Below are positions 17,803 through 26,450 of a DNA stretch of 64,000 nt, in pieces. The notes under the pieces are model-generated. The model did no database searches, was not told where the DNA came from, and worked only from the letters and a program-made list of their open reading frames with translations. The stretch spans positions 1 through 64,000 of the forward strand of contig CAZJYI010000046.1 of NCBI GenBank assembly GCA_964550025.1. Direction: 5' to 3'. How positions within the stretch are numbered: the stretch's first letter is position 1; each line of letters begins with the position of its first letter. The position numbers and the translations under genes were made by a program. Source of the stretch: CAZJYI01 sp964550025. Its GTDB lineage: Bacteria > Verrucomicrobiota > Kiritimatiellia > UBA8416 > CAYOBW01.

Positions 17803-18930
17803 TCAATTCCACACACCCGGGATGTTCTCACCGCACTTCGGGCATTTTCCCTGCTTGAGGGAGTCGGCCATGACGAGGTGTCCGTAGCGTTTGACGGCGG
17901 GCGTTTTGCACTTGGGGCAGTAGGTGTTTTCTCCTTCGCCGCCGGGCATGTTCCCCGTGTAGACGAAGCGGAGGCCCTGGGCCAGTGCCGTGGCTCGCGC
18001 TTTGTGCAGTGTGGCCGGCGGGGTGCGGGGGAGGTTTCGTAGCTGGTAAGCCGGGTGGAAGCGCGTGAAGTGCAGCGGCACACCGGGGCCGAGCTCCTTG
18101 ACGATCCACTCCGCCATGCGCTTGATCTCGTCCATGTCGTCGTTCTGGGTCGGGATCACGAGCACGACGATCTCGAACCACACCCCGGAGCCGGCCAGGC
18201 GCTTCAGCGTTTCGAGCACGGGTTTCAGGCGACCCTCGCACAGCTTGGCGTAGAAACGCTGGGAGAATGCCTTGAGGTCGACCTTGTATGCCGTGATTAG
18301 CGGGAGAAGTTCCTCCAAAGGCTTGGCGTTGATGAAACCGTTGCTGACGACGACATTGCCCAGGTCCCGGTCGCGCGTGGCGCGAGCGCAGTCCACCATG
18401 TATTCGTAGAAGACCGTGGGTTCGCTGTAGGTGTAGGCCACGACCTTCGATCCGCGCCGGGCGGCCTCGGCCGCGACGGCTTGCGGGGGCACGAACGGCA
18501 CATTGACTTTCGAGGGATCTGCCTGGGAAATGTCCCAGTTCTGGCAGAACTTGCAGCGGATGTTGCACCCGACCGTGGCGATCGAGAAAGCGCGTTGCCC
18601 GGGGTAGACGTGGAAGAAGGGCTTCTTCTCGATGGGGTCGTTGTTGGCGGCGCAGGGACGCCCGTAAACGAGGGTGAGATAGCGGCCGTCGCGGTTTTCG
18701 TGCACGTTGCAGTGTCCGCGCTTGCCCTCCTTTACAACGCACTGGCGCGGGCAGATCGCGCACTTGACCTGCTTCTCGGGCAGCGCGGTGTATCCCCACA
18801 CTTCGCGCAATTCGACGGTGGCCGGCGGTTGCGCCACGGGTTGGGCAAGCGACGGGCCGGCGGCGGCCGCGCAGCCGGCGGATACCATGAACCGGCGGCG
18901 GGAGAGGCAAGCTGCGCAATCGGTCTTCAT
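17803..18930 (-). CDS. amrS: AmmeMemoRadiSam-type radical SAM protein
   Basis: This 375-residue radical SAM protein carries the [4Fe-4S] motif CNIRCKFC (Cys122, 126 and 129). A Cys-rich N-terminal segment (Cys57, 60, 64 and 74) and a C-terminal zinc-ribbon-like end (CPKC ... CPKCGENIPGVW) are both typical of AmrS. The N-terminus LSRRRFMVSAGC has a twin-arginine motif and a lipobox-like SAGC, implying Tat export and perhaps a lipid anchor. That is odd for an enzyme needing S-adenosylmethionine and a reductant. The product of AmrS enzymes is not established. The third partner, MEMO, is not encoded in this window. It is convergent with the preceding membrane protein gene. Confidence 0.9.
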   Translation of the reverse strand: MKTDCAACLSRRRFMVSAGCAAAAGPSLAQPVAQPPATVELREVWGYTALPEKQVKCAICPRQCVVKEGKRGHCNVHENRDGRYLTLVYGRPCAANNDPIEKKPFFHVYPGQRAFSIATVGCNIRCKFCQNWDISQADPSKVNVPFVPPQAVAAEAARRGSKVVAYTYSEPTVFYEYMVDCARATRDRDLGNVVVSNGFINAKPLEELLPLITAYKVDLKAFSQRFYAKLCEGRLKPVLETLKRLAGSGVWFEIVVLVIPTQNDDMDEIKRMAEWIVKELGPGVPLHFTRFHPAYQLRNLPRTPPATLHKARATALAQGLRFVYTGNMPGGEGENTYCPKCKTPAVKRYGHLVMADSLKQGKCPKCGENIPGVWN

Positions 18931-19031
18931 AGCATGGGAGATAGTAACACACGCGGCGCGGGAACAGCAATAGTGAGCTTGAATGCTGTGGGGCAGGGAA
19001 GTATGGTGTCGGGCGTTTGTTGCGGGTTGCG

Positions 19032-19219
19032 GATTTCAAATCCCAGATTTCAGATCTCAGATTTCAGATTCCCCGATCTGAGATTCGGAATCCGGCATCT
19101 GAGATTCGGAATCCGGCATCTGAGATTTGAAATCTGAGATTTGCCATATGACCACGAACAACGACAACACGGGTTCCTGTTTCCCCATCTGAGATCTGAA
19201 ATCTGAGATTTGCCATATG
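19032..19219. repeat. heptamer array running into the glycosyltransferase start, with tandem duplication
   Basis: From 19032 to 19143 sixteen 7-nt units (GATTTCA, AGATTCG, GAATCCG, GCATCTG types) stay in phase, and the phase continues into the CCATATG that holds an ATG at 19148. A 59-bp block, 19117-19175, is repeated at 19186-19244 with two mismatches. As a result the start region of the glycosyltransferase gene is present twice; the first copy reaches a stop after 14 codons. Confidence 0.88.
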
Positions 19220-19942
19220 ACCACGAACAACGACAATACGGGTTGCGTGATCGTACCGGGCTACAACGAAGCCGGGCGTATCGGCCCCGTAGTGTCGGAA
19301 TTGCTCGCCGCGGGGCACGTGGTGGTCGTGGTGGACGACGGTTCGTCGGACGCCACGGCCGATGACGCCGAGAAGGCCGGCGCGAAGGTGCTTCGGCACG
19401 CGTCGAACAAGGGCAAGGGCGCCGCTCTCCAGACGGGCTTCGTCTACGCGGTGGACAACGGTTTCGAGTATGTCGTGACGATGGATGCCGACGGTCAGCA
19501 CGCGCCGGGGGACGTGGCGCAGTTCGTCAAGGCATACAGCAATACGCGCATCGCCGTCCTGGTGGGCAACCGCATGGACGATCCGGAGGGGATGCCGCGG
19601 ATCCGGCGGTGGACGAACCGCTTCATGAGCTGGTTGCTGAGTCGGCGAATGGGCCAGTACGTTCCGGATACGCAGAATGGCTTTCGGCTGTATCGCTGCG
19701 ATGTCCTTGAGCATGTCCGATCGTCGACCGACGGGTTCGCGGCGGAGTCGGAGGTGCTGTTGAACCTGGCCGGGGCCGGCATCCAGATCGGCTCCGTGCC
19801 CATCCGCGTTATCTACGGCGGCGAAAAGAGCAAAATCAGACCGGTGCGTGACACCATACGCTTTTTTGCCATGCTGCGGCGGCACGACCGCGAGTGGCAA
19901 CGAGCAATGCAAGAGGGAGACGAAACGTGCTCAGAACCATAA
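19217..19942 (+). CDS. family 2 glycosyltransferase (DPM-like)
   Basis: This 241-residue GT-A enzyme transfers a sugar from a nucleotide donor, probably to a lipid or polyprenyl carrier. It shows the N-terminal VIVPGYNEAGRIG, VDDGSSDAT, and the donor-site motif MDADGQHAPGDV. No C-terminal membrane helices are present, so it is the short soluble form related to dolichol-phosphate mannosyltransferases and UndP glycosyltransferases. The ATG used is the second of two duplicated starts, since the first copy at 19148 hits a stop. No strong Shine-Dalgarno is visible because the upstream DNA is a heptamer array. The 3' end overlaps the COG2426 gene by 16 bp. Confidence 0.87.
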   Translation: MTTNNDNTGCVIVPGYNEAGRIGPVVSELLAAGHVVVVVDDGSSDATADDAEKAGAKVLRHASNKGKGAALQTGFVYAVDNGFEYVVTMDADGQHAPGDVAQFVKAYSNTRIAVLVGNRMDDPEGMPRIRRWTNRFMSWLLSRRMGQYVPDTQNGFRLYRCDVLEHVRSSTDGFAAESEVLLNLAGAGIQIGSVPIRVIYGGEKSKIRPVRDTIRFFAMLRRHDREWQRAMQEGDETCSEP

Positions 19943-20451
19943 TACTGCTGACGGCGATTACATTGATTCCCGCGCTGGAGCTGCGGGCCTCGATTCCGTG
20001 GGGGGTCATCAAGATGACGCAGGATGTGCCATGGCCCGTCGTGGTCCTCATCTGCACGATCGCCAACATCATCCTCGGGTGGTGCGTCTTTCTCGTTCTG
20101 GGGCCCGTCTTTACCTTCATCCGCAAGTGGAAGTGGTTTGACCGGCGTATCTGGCCGATTCTGGAACGTACGCAACACAAGATCCACCCCTACGTCGAAA
20201 AGTACGGTGAGCTCGGTGTGGCCGTCTTCATCGGCATTCCGCTGCCGGGTTCGGGGGTCTACACGGGCGCGTTCGGGTCCTACCTGCTGGGGCTGGACCG
20301 CCGCAAGTTCGCCATCGCGAACGTCATCGGCGTGCTCATCGCCGCGACGGCCGTGACTATCGTCTCGCTGCTAATCCTCCACGGCGCTGTGGGTGAGGAT
20401 AGCTGGCTGGCGAAGCTGATGGTCTCCCTGAAGCTTGTCGGGGGACACTGA
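19927..20451 (+). CDS. COG2426 small integral membrane protein (small multi-drug export family)
   Basis: This 174-residue membrane protein has hydrophobic segments near the N-terminus, at VVVLICTIANIILGWCVFLVLG, and at the C-terminus. The family-typical GVAVFIGIPLPGSGVYTGA loop lies between them, and a short charged helical stretch (EKYGELG) precedes it. The family is annotated as small multi-drug export proteins, but transport by most members is unproven. GTG 19927 was chosen because it gives a compact signal-anchor, follows GAGGGAGA, and produces a short overlap with the glycosyltransferase. An upstream in-frame ATG at 19894 would lie inside that gene. Confidence 0.8.
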   Translation: MLRTIILLTAITLIPALELRASIPWGVIKMTQDVPWPVVVLICTIANIILGWCVFLVLGPVFTFIRKWKWFDRRIWPILERTQHKIHPYVEKYGELGVAVFIGIPLPGSGVYTGAFGSYLLGLDRRKFAIANVIGVLIAATAVTIVSLLILHGAVGEDSWLAKLMVSLKLVGGH

Positions 20452-20498
20452 TACGAGGCATAGTGATGCCTTTTTGAACGAAACAGGCGAGTATTCCC

Positions 20499-21992
20499 AT
20501 GAACATCAGAACACGTGTAGCACCATCGCCCACGGGCGCGCCTCACATCGGCACGGCCTATATCGCCCTTTTTAACTACGCCTTCGCCAAACACCACGGT
20601 GGGCAGTTCGTCCTGCGCATCGAGGATACCGACCAGGTCCGCTCAACGCGTGAATCGGAACAGGCCATCTTCGACGCCCTGCGCTGGATCGGCCTGCCGT
20701 GGGACGAGGGCCCCGACGTGGGCGGCCCATTGGGCCCCTACCGCCAGAGCGAGCGCGCAGACATTCATCGTGACCATGCCGGACAGCTTGTTGCCGCCGG
20801 CAAGGCGTATCGCTGCTTCTGCACGCCCGAACGCCTCAATGCCCTGCGCCAGGAGCAGATGGCGGCCAAGAGCCCGTTTGTCGGCTATGACGGCAAATGC
20901 GCGACGTTGTCCCCCGATGAAGCCGGTACGCGCGCGGATGCGGGCGAGATGCACGTTATTCGCATGCGCACCCCTGCCGACGGCGAATGTGTCATGCAGG
21001 ATCGCCTGCGCGGTGAAATCCGCATCCCCTGGAATACCGTAGACGATCAGATTCTACTCAAGGCGGACGGATTTCCGACCTATCACCTCGCCAACGTCGT
21101 GGACGATCACCTCATGGAAATCTCGCACGTCATCCGGGGCGAGGAGTGGATCTACTCGACTCCCAAGCATCTGCTTCTGTACGAGGCCTTTGGGTGGGAG
21201 GCGCCGGAGTTCGTGCACCTTCCGTTGCTGCGCAATCCCGACAAGTCGAAGCTGTCGAAACGCAAGAACCCGACCAGCATCCTCTACTACCGGCAGGCCG
21301 GCTTCCTGCCCGAGGCGCTGATTAACTTCCTTGGGCTGATGGCCTACAGCCCGGCTGACGGAGAAGAGACCTTCTCGCTGGAGAAACTCAGTGAGACCTT
21401 TGACATCGAGCGGGTCAGCCTGGGCGGACCGGTTTTCGACATCCAGAAGCTGCGTAACTTCAACGGCCGTTACATTCGCGAGCTCGGGACGGAGGAGCTG
21501 TTCGAACGGTTGCAGACCTGGATGATCAACGAGGAGACGTGGCAGCGCGTGATCCCGTTGGCGCAGAACAGGCTTTGCCAGCTCTCGGATTTCGTGCTCA
21601 TGGCGGCCTTTCTGTTTGCGGACAGGATGCCGTACGACCCCGAATTGCTCGTGCATGGATTCGACGACCCAGCCGCCGTGGCGCCCTTGCTCAAAATCAC
21701 CCAGTGGGAGCTGGAGAAGCTGTGCGAGTGGAACGCCGACGACATCAAGAGCGTGTTCTCCGCGGTCGGCGAGAAAGAAGATCTCAAGTTGAAGAAGCTC
21801 CTGACGCCCTTCTTTGTCGCCCTGTCCGGAACACGTGTCTCGCTGCCGCTGTTCGACAGCATGGTGATCGTCGGCAAGGACATGTGCCTGCGCCGAATAC
21901 AGTACGCCCTGGAAGGACTGGCCGAGCTGGGCCAGGGCCTGAGCGGGAAGAAACTGAAGAAGTTGACGAAGGAGTACCAGCAGCGCTATTAA
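20499..21992 (+). CDS. gltX: glutamyl-tRNA synthetase
   Basis: This 497-residue class I aminoacyl-tRNA synthetase charges tRNA-Glu. The HIGH-type motif is in APSPTGAPHIGTAY at the N-terminus, the KMSKS-type motif is SKLSKRKNP (about residue 250), and a helical anticodon-binding C-terminus ends LKKLTKEYQQRY. The length is normal for bacterial enzymes. It is followed by glnS after a 265-bp gap with palindromes. Having both a GluRS and a GlnRS suggests that tRNA-Gln is charged directly here rather than only by amidation. Confidence 0.95.
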   Translation: MNIRTRVAPSPTGAPHIGTAYIALFNYAFAKHHGGQFVLRIEDTDQVRSTRESEQAIFDALRWIGLPWDEGPDVGGPLGPYRQSERADIHRDHAGQLVAAGKAYRCFCTPERLNALRQEQMAAKSPFVGYDGKCATLSPDEAGTRADAGEMHVIRMRTPADGECVMQDRLRGEIRIPWNTVDDQILLKADGFPTYHLANVVDDHLMEISHVIRGEEWIYSTPKHLLLYEAFGWEAPEFVHLPLLRNPDKSKLSKRKNPTSILYYRQAGFLPEALINFLGLMAYSPADGEETFSLEKLSETFDIERVSLGGPVFDIQKLRNFNGRYIRELGTEELFERLQTWMINEETWQRVIPLAQNRLCQLSDFVLMAAFLFADRMPYDPELLVHGFDDPAAVAPLLKITQWELEKLCEWNADDIKSVFSAVGEKEDLKLKKLLTPFFVALSGTRVSLPLFDSMVIVGKDMCLRRIQYALEGLAELGQGLSGKKLKKLTKEYQQRY

Positions 21993-22027
21993 CGCGAGTT
22001 GGCGGCACTAAAGGTTGCAGAGACGTA

Positions 22028-22197
22028 GGTCCCAGTTGTACTGGGACCCATCGAGGAAGCCTTCGTAACGCCGGCAGAGCAGGGATACGACAGTCGCGAT
22101 CGCCTGCCGGATTCTCGCGTGACGATATCGTAACCGTTTGCCTGGTCCCAGTGCAACTGGGACCTACAGGGTTCGTGGTCCCAGTGCAACTGGGACC
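22028..22197. repeat. three GGTCCCAGT palindromes between gltX and glnS
   Basis: Three 21-nt hairpin-forming units lie at 22028-22048, 22144-22164 and 22177-22197. Each has the 9-bp stem GGTCCCAGT / ACTGGGACC and a 3-nt loop (TGT or GCA). Copies two and three are 33 bp apart and embedded in a longer direct repeat ending GGGTTCG. They could act as REP elements, transcription attenuators or mRNA stabilizers upstream of glnS. Confidence 0.88.
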
Positions 22198-22257
22198 TAC
22201 TGGGTTCGGGAAGCTGGGACACGCTCATCTGAGCGCCATAGAGAGACGAGAGACAAC

Positions 22258-23940
22258 ATGAACACAACCGAATCACCAGAAACATCCGACTTCATCCGTG
22301 ACATCATCGATGAAGATCTTGCGTCGGGGAAGCACACCGGCGTCGTGACGCGTTTTCCCCCTGAGCCGAACGGCTACCTGCATATCGGGCACGCGAAGTC
22401 GATTTGCCTGAACTTCGGGATCGCAAGGCAGTACGGAGGGCGCTGCCACCTGCGCTTCGATGATACAAACCCGACGGCCGAGGAGCAGGAATACGTCGAC
22501 AGCATCATCGAGAACATCAAGTGGCTCGGACTCGACTACGGTGAGCACCTCTACTTCGCCTCGGACTACTTCGAGAAGATGCATGCCTGTGCCGTGGAGC
22601 TCATCGAGAAGGGCCTGGCCTACGTCTGCACGCTGACGCCGGACGAATTCAAGGAGTATCGCGGCGTGCCGACGCGCCCGGGCAAGGAAAGCCCGTGGCG
22701 CGATCGTCCCGTCGAGGAGAACCTCGACCTTTTCCGCCGCATGCGCGAGGGCGAGTTCGAGGACGGCACGTACGTGTTGCGGGCAAAGATCGATATGAGC
22801 TCGCCGAACCTGCACATGCGCGATCCGGCCATCTACCGCATCAGGAAAGCGCATCACCACCGCACGGGCGACGCGTGGTGCATCTACCCGATGTATGACT
22901 TCGCCCACTGCCTGGAGGACGCGGTGGAGAACATCACGCATTCGATCTGCACGCTGGAGTTCGAGGTGCACCGGCCGCTGTACGACTGGATTCTCGACAA
23001 TGTCACCGTCCCCTGCCACCCGCGGCAGATCGAGTTTGCACGCCTGAACCTGAGCTACACCGTGATGAGCAAGCGCAAGCTGCTGGAGCTGGTGACGGGC
23101 GGCTACGTGAACGGCTGGGACGACCCGCGCCTGCCGACGTTGGCCGGGCTGCGCCGTCGCGGCTACACCCCAGCGGCCATTCGCGAGTTCTGCCGGCGCG
23201 TGGGGGTGACCAAGGTCGACAGCCTGTCGGACATCGCGCTGCTCGAGTACTGTGTACGCGACGAGCTCAATAAGACTGCGCCGCGCGCGATGGCCGTCCT
23301 GGACCCGCTCAAGGTCGTGATCGAGAACTACCCCGAGGACCAGGAAGAGGAACTGGACGCGATCAACAACCCCGAGGACCCGTCCGCCGGCACGCGCAAG
23401 GTGCCGTTTTCGCGTGAGCTGTATGTCGAGCGGTTCGATTTTCAGGAGGAACCGCACAGGAAGTTCTATCGTCTCTCCCCGGGCCGCGAAGTCCGTCTGC
23501 GCTACGGCTACTTCATCACCTGTACCGACGTGATCAAGGATGCCGACGGCAACGTGACCGAGCTGCGATGCACCTACGATCCCGAAACACGCGGCGGTGA
23601 CTCACCCGACGGACGCAAGGTGCGCGGCACGATCCACTGGGTATCGGCCCGGCATGCCGTGCCAGCCGAGGTGCGGCTCTATGACCGCCTTTTCAAGGTC
23701 GAGCGGCCCGACGACGTGCCCGAGGGCGGCGATTTCAAGGACAACCTGAACGGCGAGTCGCTCGAGGTCATCACGGCCTACGCCGAGCGCAGCCTCGGAG
23801 AAGCCGAACCGGGCGCGCGCTACCAGTTCGAGCGCAAAGGCTACTTCTTTACCGACCCGGTCGATTCGGCTGCCGGAAAACCCGTCTTCAACCGGATCGT
23901 GCCGTTGCGGGATTCGTGGGCGAAGATTGCGGGGAGGTAG
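22258..23940 (+). CDS. glnS: glutaminyl-tRNA synthetase
   Basis: This 560-residue class I synthetase has the HIGH region FPPEPNGYLHIGHAKSI and the KMSKS-type VMSKRKLLELV. The Gln-specific N-terminus and the two beta-barrel anticodon-binding domains at the C-terminus (with REVRLRYGYFITC and FKDNLNGESL) are also present. The open frame extends upstream to 22138 through the palindromes. ATG 22258 is preferred because alignment with GlnRS begins there and GAGAGACGAGAGAC lies upstream. Confidence 0.95.
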   Translation: MNTTESPETSDFIRDIIDEDLASGKHTGVVTRFPPEPNGYLHIGHAKSICLNFGIARQYGGRCHLRFDDTNPTAEEQEYVDSIIENIKWLGLDYGEHLYFASDYFEKMHACAVELIEKGLAYVCTLTPDEFKEYRGVPTRPGKESPWRDRPVEENLDLFRRMREGEFEDGTYVLRAKIDMSSPNLHMRDPAIYRIRKAHHHRTGDAWCIYPMYDFAHCLEDAVENITHSICTLEFEVHRPLYDWILDNVTVPCHPRQIEFARLNLSYTVMSKRKLLELVTGGYVNGWDDPRLPTLAGLRRRGYTPAAIREFCRRVGVTKVDSLSDIALLEYCVRDELNKTAPRAMAVLDPLKVVIENYPEDQEEELDAINNPEDPSAGTRKVPFSRELYVERFDFQEEPHRKFYRLSPGREVRLRYGYFITCTDVIKDADGNVTELRCTYDPETRGGDSPDGRKVRGTIHWVSARHAVPAEVRLYDRLFKVERPDDVPEGGDFKDNLNGESLEVITAYAERSLGEAEPGARYQFERKGYFFTDPVDSAAGKPVFNRIVPLRDSWAKIAGR

Positions 23941-24316
23941 GCGGTGGGTGGACGAGTGGGAACTCTCTCTCCTCGTCGACCGCTATCGTCGCCCATTCTC
24001 GTCGACCGTTCTGCCGTGGGTGGACGATAACGGGCGACGACTACGGTGGACGATTGGGAGACTCCTGGCCGCAGCGATCCAACAGGAATGGCCACAGAAG
24101 TCACAGAATGCACAGAAGGGAAAGGACTTCTCTGCGTTGTCCCATCTCGATGCAGCTCACTATCCGGTGAGGCGTACTAACGTTGAGAGCGCAACCCGTT
24201 TCCACCACGCTTTTGTGCGTCTTGTGCCTTTTGTGGCCGGCTTTCGGTGGGCTGCTGAATCGTTCCGGCTTAGTTCACCACCACAACCGTCTCCACCTTC
24301 TCCCGGACCAGTTCCT
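23941..24316. other. intergenic region with nonamer-bounded element
   Basis: This 376-bp gap lies between convergent glnS and a secretin-like gene. The first 120 bp have short direct and inverted repeats (TCGTCGACCG near 23974 and 23999, GGTGGACGA near 24018 and 24044). The rest is the element bounded by 9-nt repeats at 24085-24240. No gene is supported. Confidence 0.55.
24085..24240. repeat. element bounded by inverted nonamer arrays, copy 1
   Basis: The left end carries three 9-nt units (GCCACAGAA, GTCACAGAA, TGCACAGAA; 24091-24117). The right end carries three units of opposite sense (TTTTGTGCG, TCTTGTGCC, TTTTGTGGC; 24211-24237). The left half resembles the reverse complement of DNA near 48.93-49.03 kb, and the right half resembles the reverse complement of 44.25-44.33 kb. 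Confidence 0.75.
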
Positions 24317-25345
24317 TCATTCGAACTCCAGTGCTTCGAATTGAACGGGCGTGCCGTCCGGATTGATCAGGCGTGCGGTGAGAAGGACGTAGACCATTTT
24401 CGTGCCCTTGATGTCCCACGTACCGCCAAAAACCACGACGGTTTCGCCGTTGGCAATCTTGACCGTCGTACTGGCTGAAAGCGTGTGGAAAATCGGGTCG
24501 CGGTTGCTCGCACCCTTGGCGTCGTGCTTCCTGCGGACGGTTTCCGGGGCCAGCGCCACTTCGAGGAATTGGCCCATGCACGAGACCTCCGGGAGTACAG
24601 TGAAGATGATTCCGGCCTCGCGCGTTTCAAACTGCTGGTGCTCATTCACGGGATGTGTTCGCGTCGTAGCCTCGCCGCTGCCGATGATCGGTTCGCTCTG
24701 GAACTCCGTCGGATAGATGAACTCGGTCACGGCTTTCATGGTCGCCTCGGCACCCGATGGCGTGACTACCTTGGGTGCGAAAAGCAGCTCCGCTTTCCCT
24801 TGCTGCCGCAGTTCAAAGAGCGATGCCTTGTCCACGATGCCGGTGGGTGCCGTCATGGCGATAGTCTCTATGTCCGCCGGGTCGAAGGCGACGAAGTGGG
24901 CCTCGATGTCGATGAGATGGTAAGCCAGGTCCGGCGTTAGCACGTGTGCCATAACCGCCAGATTCTCAGGCGTGTTGGCAACAACGAGCAAACCGCTGGA
25001 CGGGGAGTATCGAACGCTCGATCCCTCAGGCCACTTGATTCCCAGCACCGAGAAGAACGCCGTCCAGTCGTCTCGTTCGCTTGTGAGGTCCGTGTTGCCG
25101 ATTGCGATGAAGTCCTCTTCGTGAGTTCCAGTGTCAGGTTCACTAGAGATGACGCCGATGCGCTCTTCGACTCCCGGTAGCACTTCGAACACTCTGGTGA
25201 CGATGTTCGTTTCCGCCGCGTGCGTGAGGGCAGCTGCGACCAGGACGGAGCTGAAGATGGACCAGACAGCGCGATGTGCCGGGAGAGTAGAACGGCGCAG
25301 GAGCACCGTCCTACGCGAGATACCCGTGTCAGATGTGTCGTTCAC
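24317..25345 (-). CDS. secretin-domain protein, paralogue A
   Basis: This 342-residue protein has a signal peptide (FSSVLVAAALTHA) and a secretin_N/STN-like segment (SSVRYSPSSGLLVVANTPEN). A short secretin-fold core follows, with the family pattern LLFAPKVVTPSGAEATM, FIYPTEF, a TVLPEVS block and a terminal GETVVVFGG. True type II/III secretins are much longer and have more N domains, so this looks like a stand-alone periplasmic or outer-membrane derivative. It starts with GTG, 13 bp after the stop of paralogue B. Its N-terminal RRTVLLRR is encoded by a REP-like palindrome (25287-25313). Confidence 0.75.
   Translation of the reverse strand: MNDTSDTGISRRTVLLRRSTLPAHRAVWSIFSSVLVAAALTHAAETNIVTRVFEVLPGVEERIGVISSEPDTGTHEEDFIAIGNTDLTSERDDWTAFFSVLGIKWPEGSSVRYSPSSGLLVVANTPENLAVMAHVLTPDLAYHLIDIEAHFVAFDPADIETIAMTAPTGIVDKASLFELRQQGKAELLFAPKVVTPSGAEATMKAVTEFIYPTEFQSEPIIGSGEATTRTHPVNEHQQFETREAGIIFTVLPEVSCMGQFLEVALAPETVRRKHDAKGASNRDPIFHTLSASTTVKIANGETVVVFGGTWDIKGTKMVYVLLTARLINPDGTPVQFEALEFE
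25287..25313. repeat. REP-like palindrome inside secretin paralogue A
   Basis: The 27-nt unit starts GTAGAACGGCG and ends CACCGTCCTAC. Its right 16 bases (GGAGCACCGTCCTACG) recur in paralogue B (26400-26413, and inverted at 26278). It lies in frame between the start codon and the signal peptide. Confidence 0.7.
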
Positions 25346-25358
25346 GCGGAACCCCGTT

Positions 25359-26444
25359 TCACCTGCTGGGAACCGGCTTCCCGGTCGGGTCGATCAGTCG
25401 GGCCGTGATGAAGATGTAGACGGTCTTCGTTCCTTCACGGTCGATCATTCCACCGGCGATCACGACGGTTTCTCCGTCATACACGTTGACCGTTGTAGCT
25501 ACCGATTGCGTGTGAAAAAGCGGCTGGCGCATGCGGGAGCGCGCGTTGTTGCCCTTGGGGCCGTGAGCTGCTGGACCGTAGTCCTCCCATCTCCCGCCAT
25601 AGACGCTTTCGGGGGCGAGCGTGATGGTGATCATGTCGCCCTCGCCCGCGACTTCCGGGAGGAGGCAGAGGCAGATGCCGACTTCCCGTATCTCGAAATC
25701 CTCCGGATACATGGCTTTCCCGGCCGAGTTCGTGTGCACTGTTGTGGGCACCTTGCCCATGTGTTCCGTGGGATAGCGGTACTCGGTCACGGCCTTCACG
25801 GTCGCCTCCGCTCCCGACTGCGTGACCACCTTGGGGGCAAAGAGCAACTCGGCCTTGCCCTGACGGCGCAACTCGAACAACGACGCCTTGTCCACGATGC
25901 CGGTGGGCGACGCCATGGCGATGGTGGCGATGTCCGCGGGGTTGTAGGCGACGAAATGGGCTTCGATTTCGACCTGATTGGGGACACAATCTCTGCATGA
26001 GAGGATGTCCTCGATCACTACGATGTTCTCCGGGGTGTTGGCAACGACCACCTTGTTGGACATGGCGATGTACTGGATGCTTGACCCTTCCGGCCACTCC
26101 GTGCCCCGCAGCGAGAATGCCTTCTTCCAATCAGCGTCCTCAGTACCAATGATCTCTGCCGCTCCCGGGACGATGTCGAACTGCCGAACGAGGATGTTGG
26201 TGCCTGCAGCGGAGACGAGCGCTGTAGCCGCCAGGACTGCGAGACCGATGAACAGAAGCTGTTTCTCGGCGGGCGAAGTAGGACGGTGCTCCCGCGCCGT
26301 CCTTGCGGGAGCGGAGAGAGACTGTCGCGCGAGAGGGGAGGAACCCCGTCCCATTTCCTCGCTACGACAGTCTCGCGTCTGCCTCTCTGGACGGCGCGGG
26401 AGCACCGTCCTACGTTGGACACCGGTATCGCGCATGCGTTCCAT
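25359..26444 (-). CDS. secretin-domain protein, paralogue B
   Basis: This 361-residue protein is homologous to its neighbours A and C throughout the secretin-like part (IQYIAMSNKVVVANTPEN, LLFAPKVVTQSGAEATV, CLLPEVAGEG, ETVVIAGG). It has an unusually long N-terminus: about 65 Arg/Pro-rich residues precede the signal-type segment LLFIGLAVLAATALVSAAG. That extension is encoded by a REPIN-like inverted repeat (26278-26413). No in-frame ATG, GTG or TTG lies between it and the hydrophobic segment. The start at 26444 has AGGAAG nine bases upstream and is 6 bp after the stop of paralogue C. Export efficiency is uncertain. Confidence 0.7.
   Translation of the reverse strand: MERMRDTGVQRRTVLPRRPERQTRDCRSEEMGRGSSPLARQSLSAPARTAREHRPTSPAEKQLLFIGLAVLAATALVSAAGTNILVRQFDIVPGAAEIIGTEDADWKKAFSLRGTEWPEGSSIQYIAMSNKVVVANTPENIVVIEDILSCRDCVPNQVEIEAHFVAYNPADIATIAMASPTGIVDKASLFELRRQGKAELLFAPKVVTQSGAEATVKAVTEYRYPTEHMGKVPTTVHTNSAGKAMYPEDFEIREVGICLCLLPEVAGEGDMITITLAPESVYGGRWEDYGPAAHGPKGNNARSRMRQPLFHTQSVATTVNVYDGETVVIAGGMIDREGTKTVYIFITARLIDPTGKPVPSR
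26278..26413. repeat. REPIN-like inverted repeat inside secretin paralogue B
   Basis: A perfect 25-bp inverted repeat (26278-26302 and 26389-26413, starting GTAGGACGGTGCTCC) encloses a second, inner inverted pair (GAGACTGTCG near 26319 and CGACAGTCTC near 26365). The whole 136-bp unit lies in the N-terminal coding region. Confidence 0.85.
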
Positions 26445-26450
26445 GCAGCG

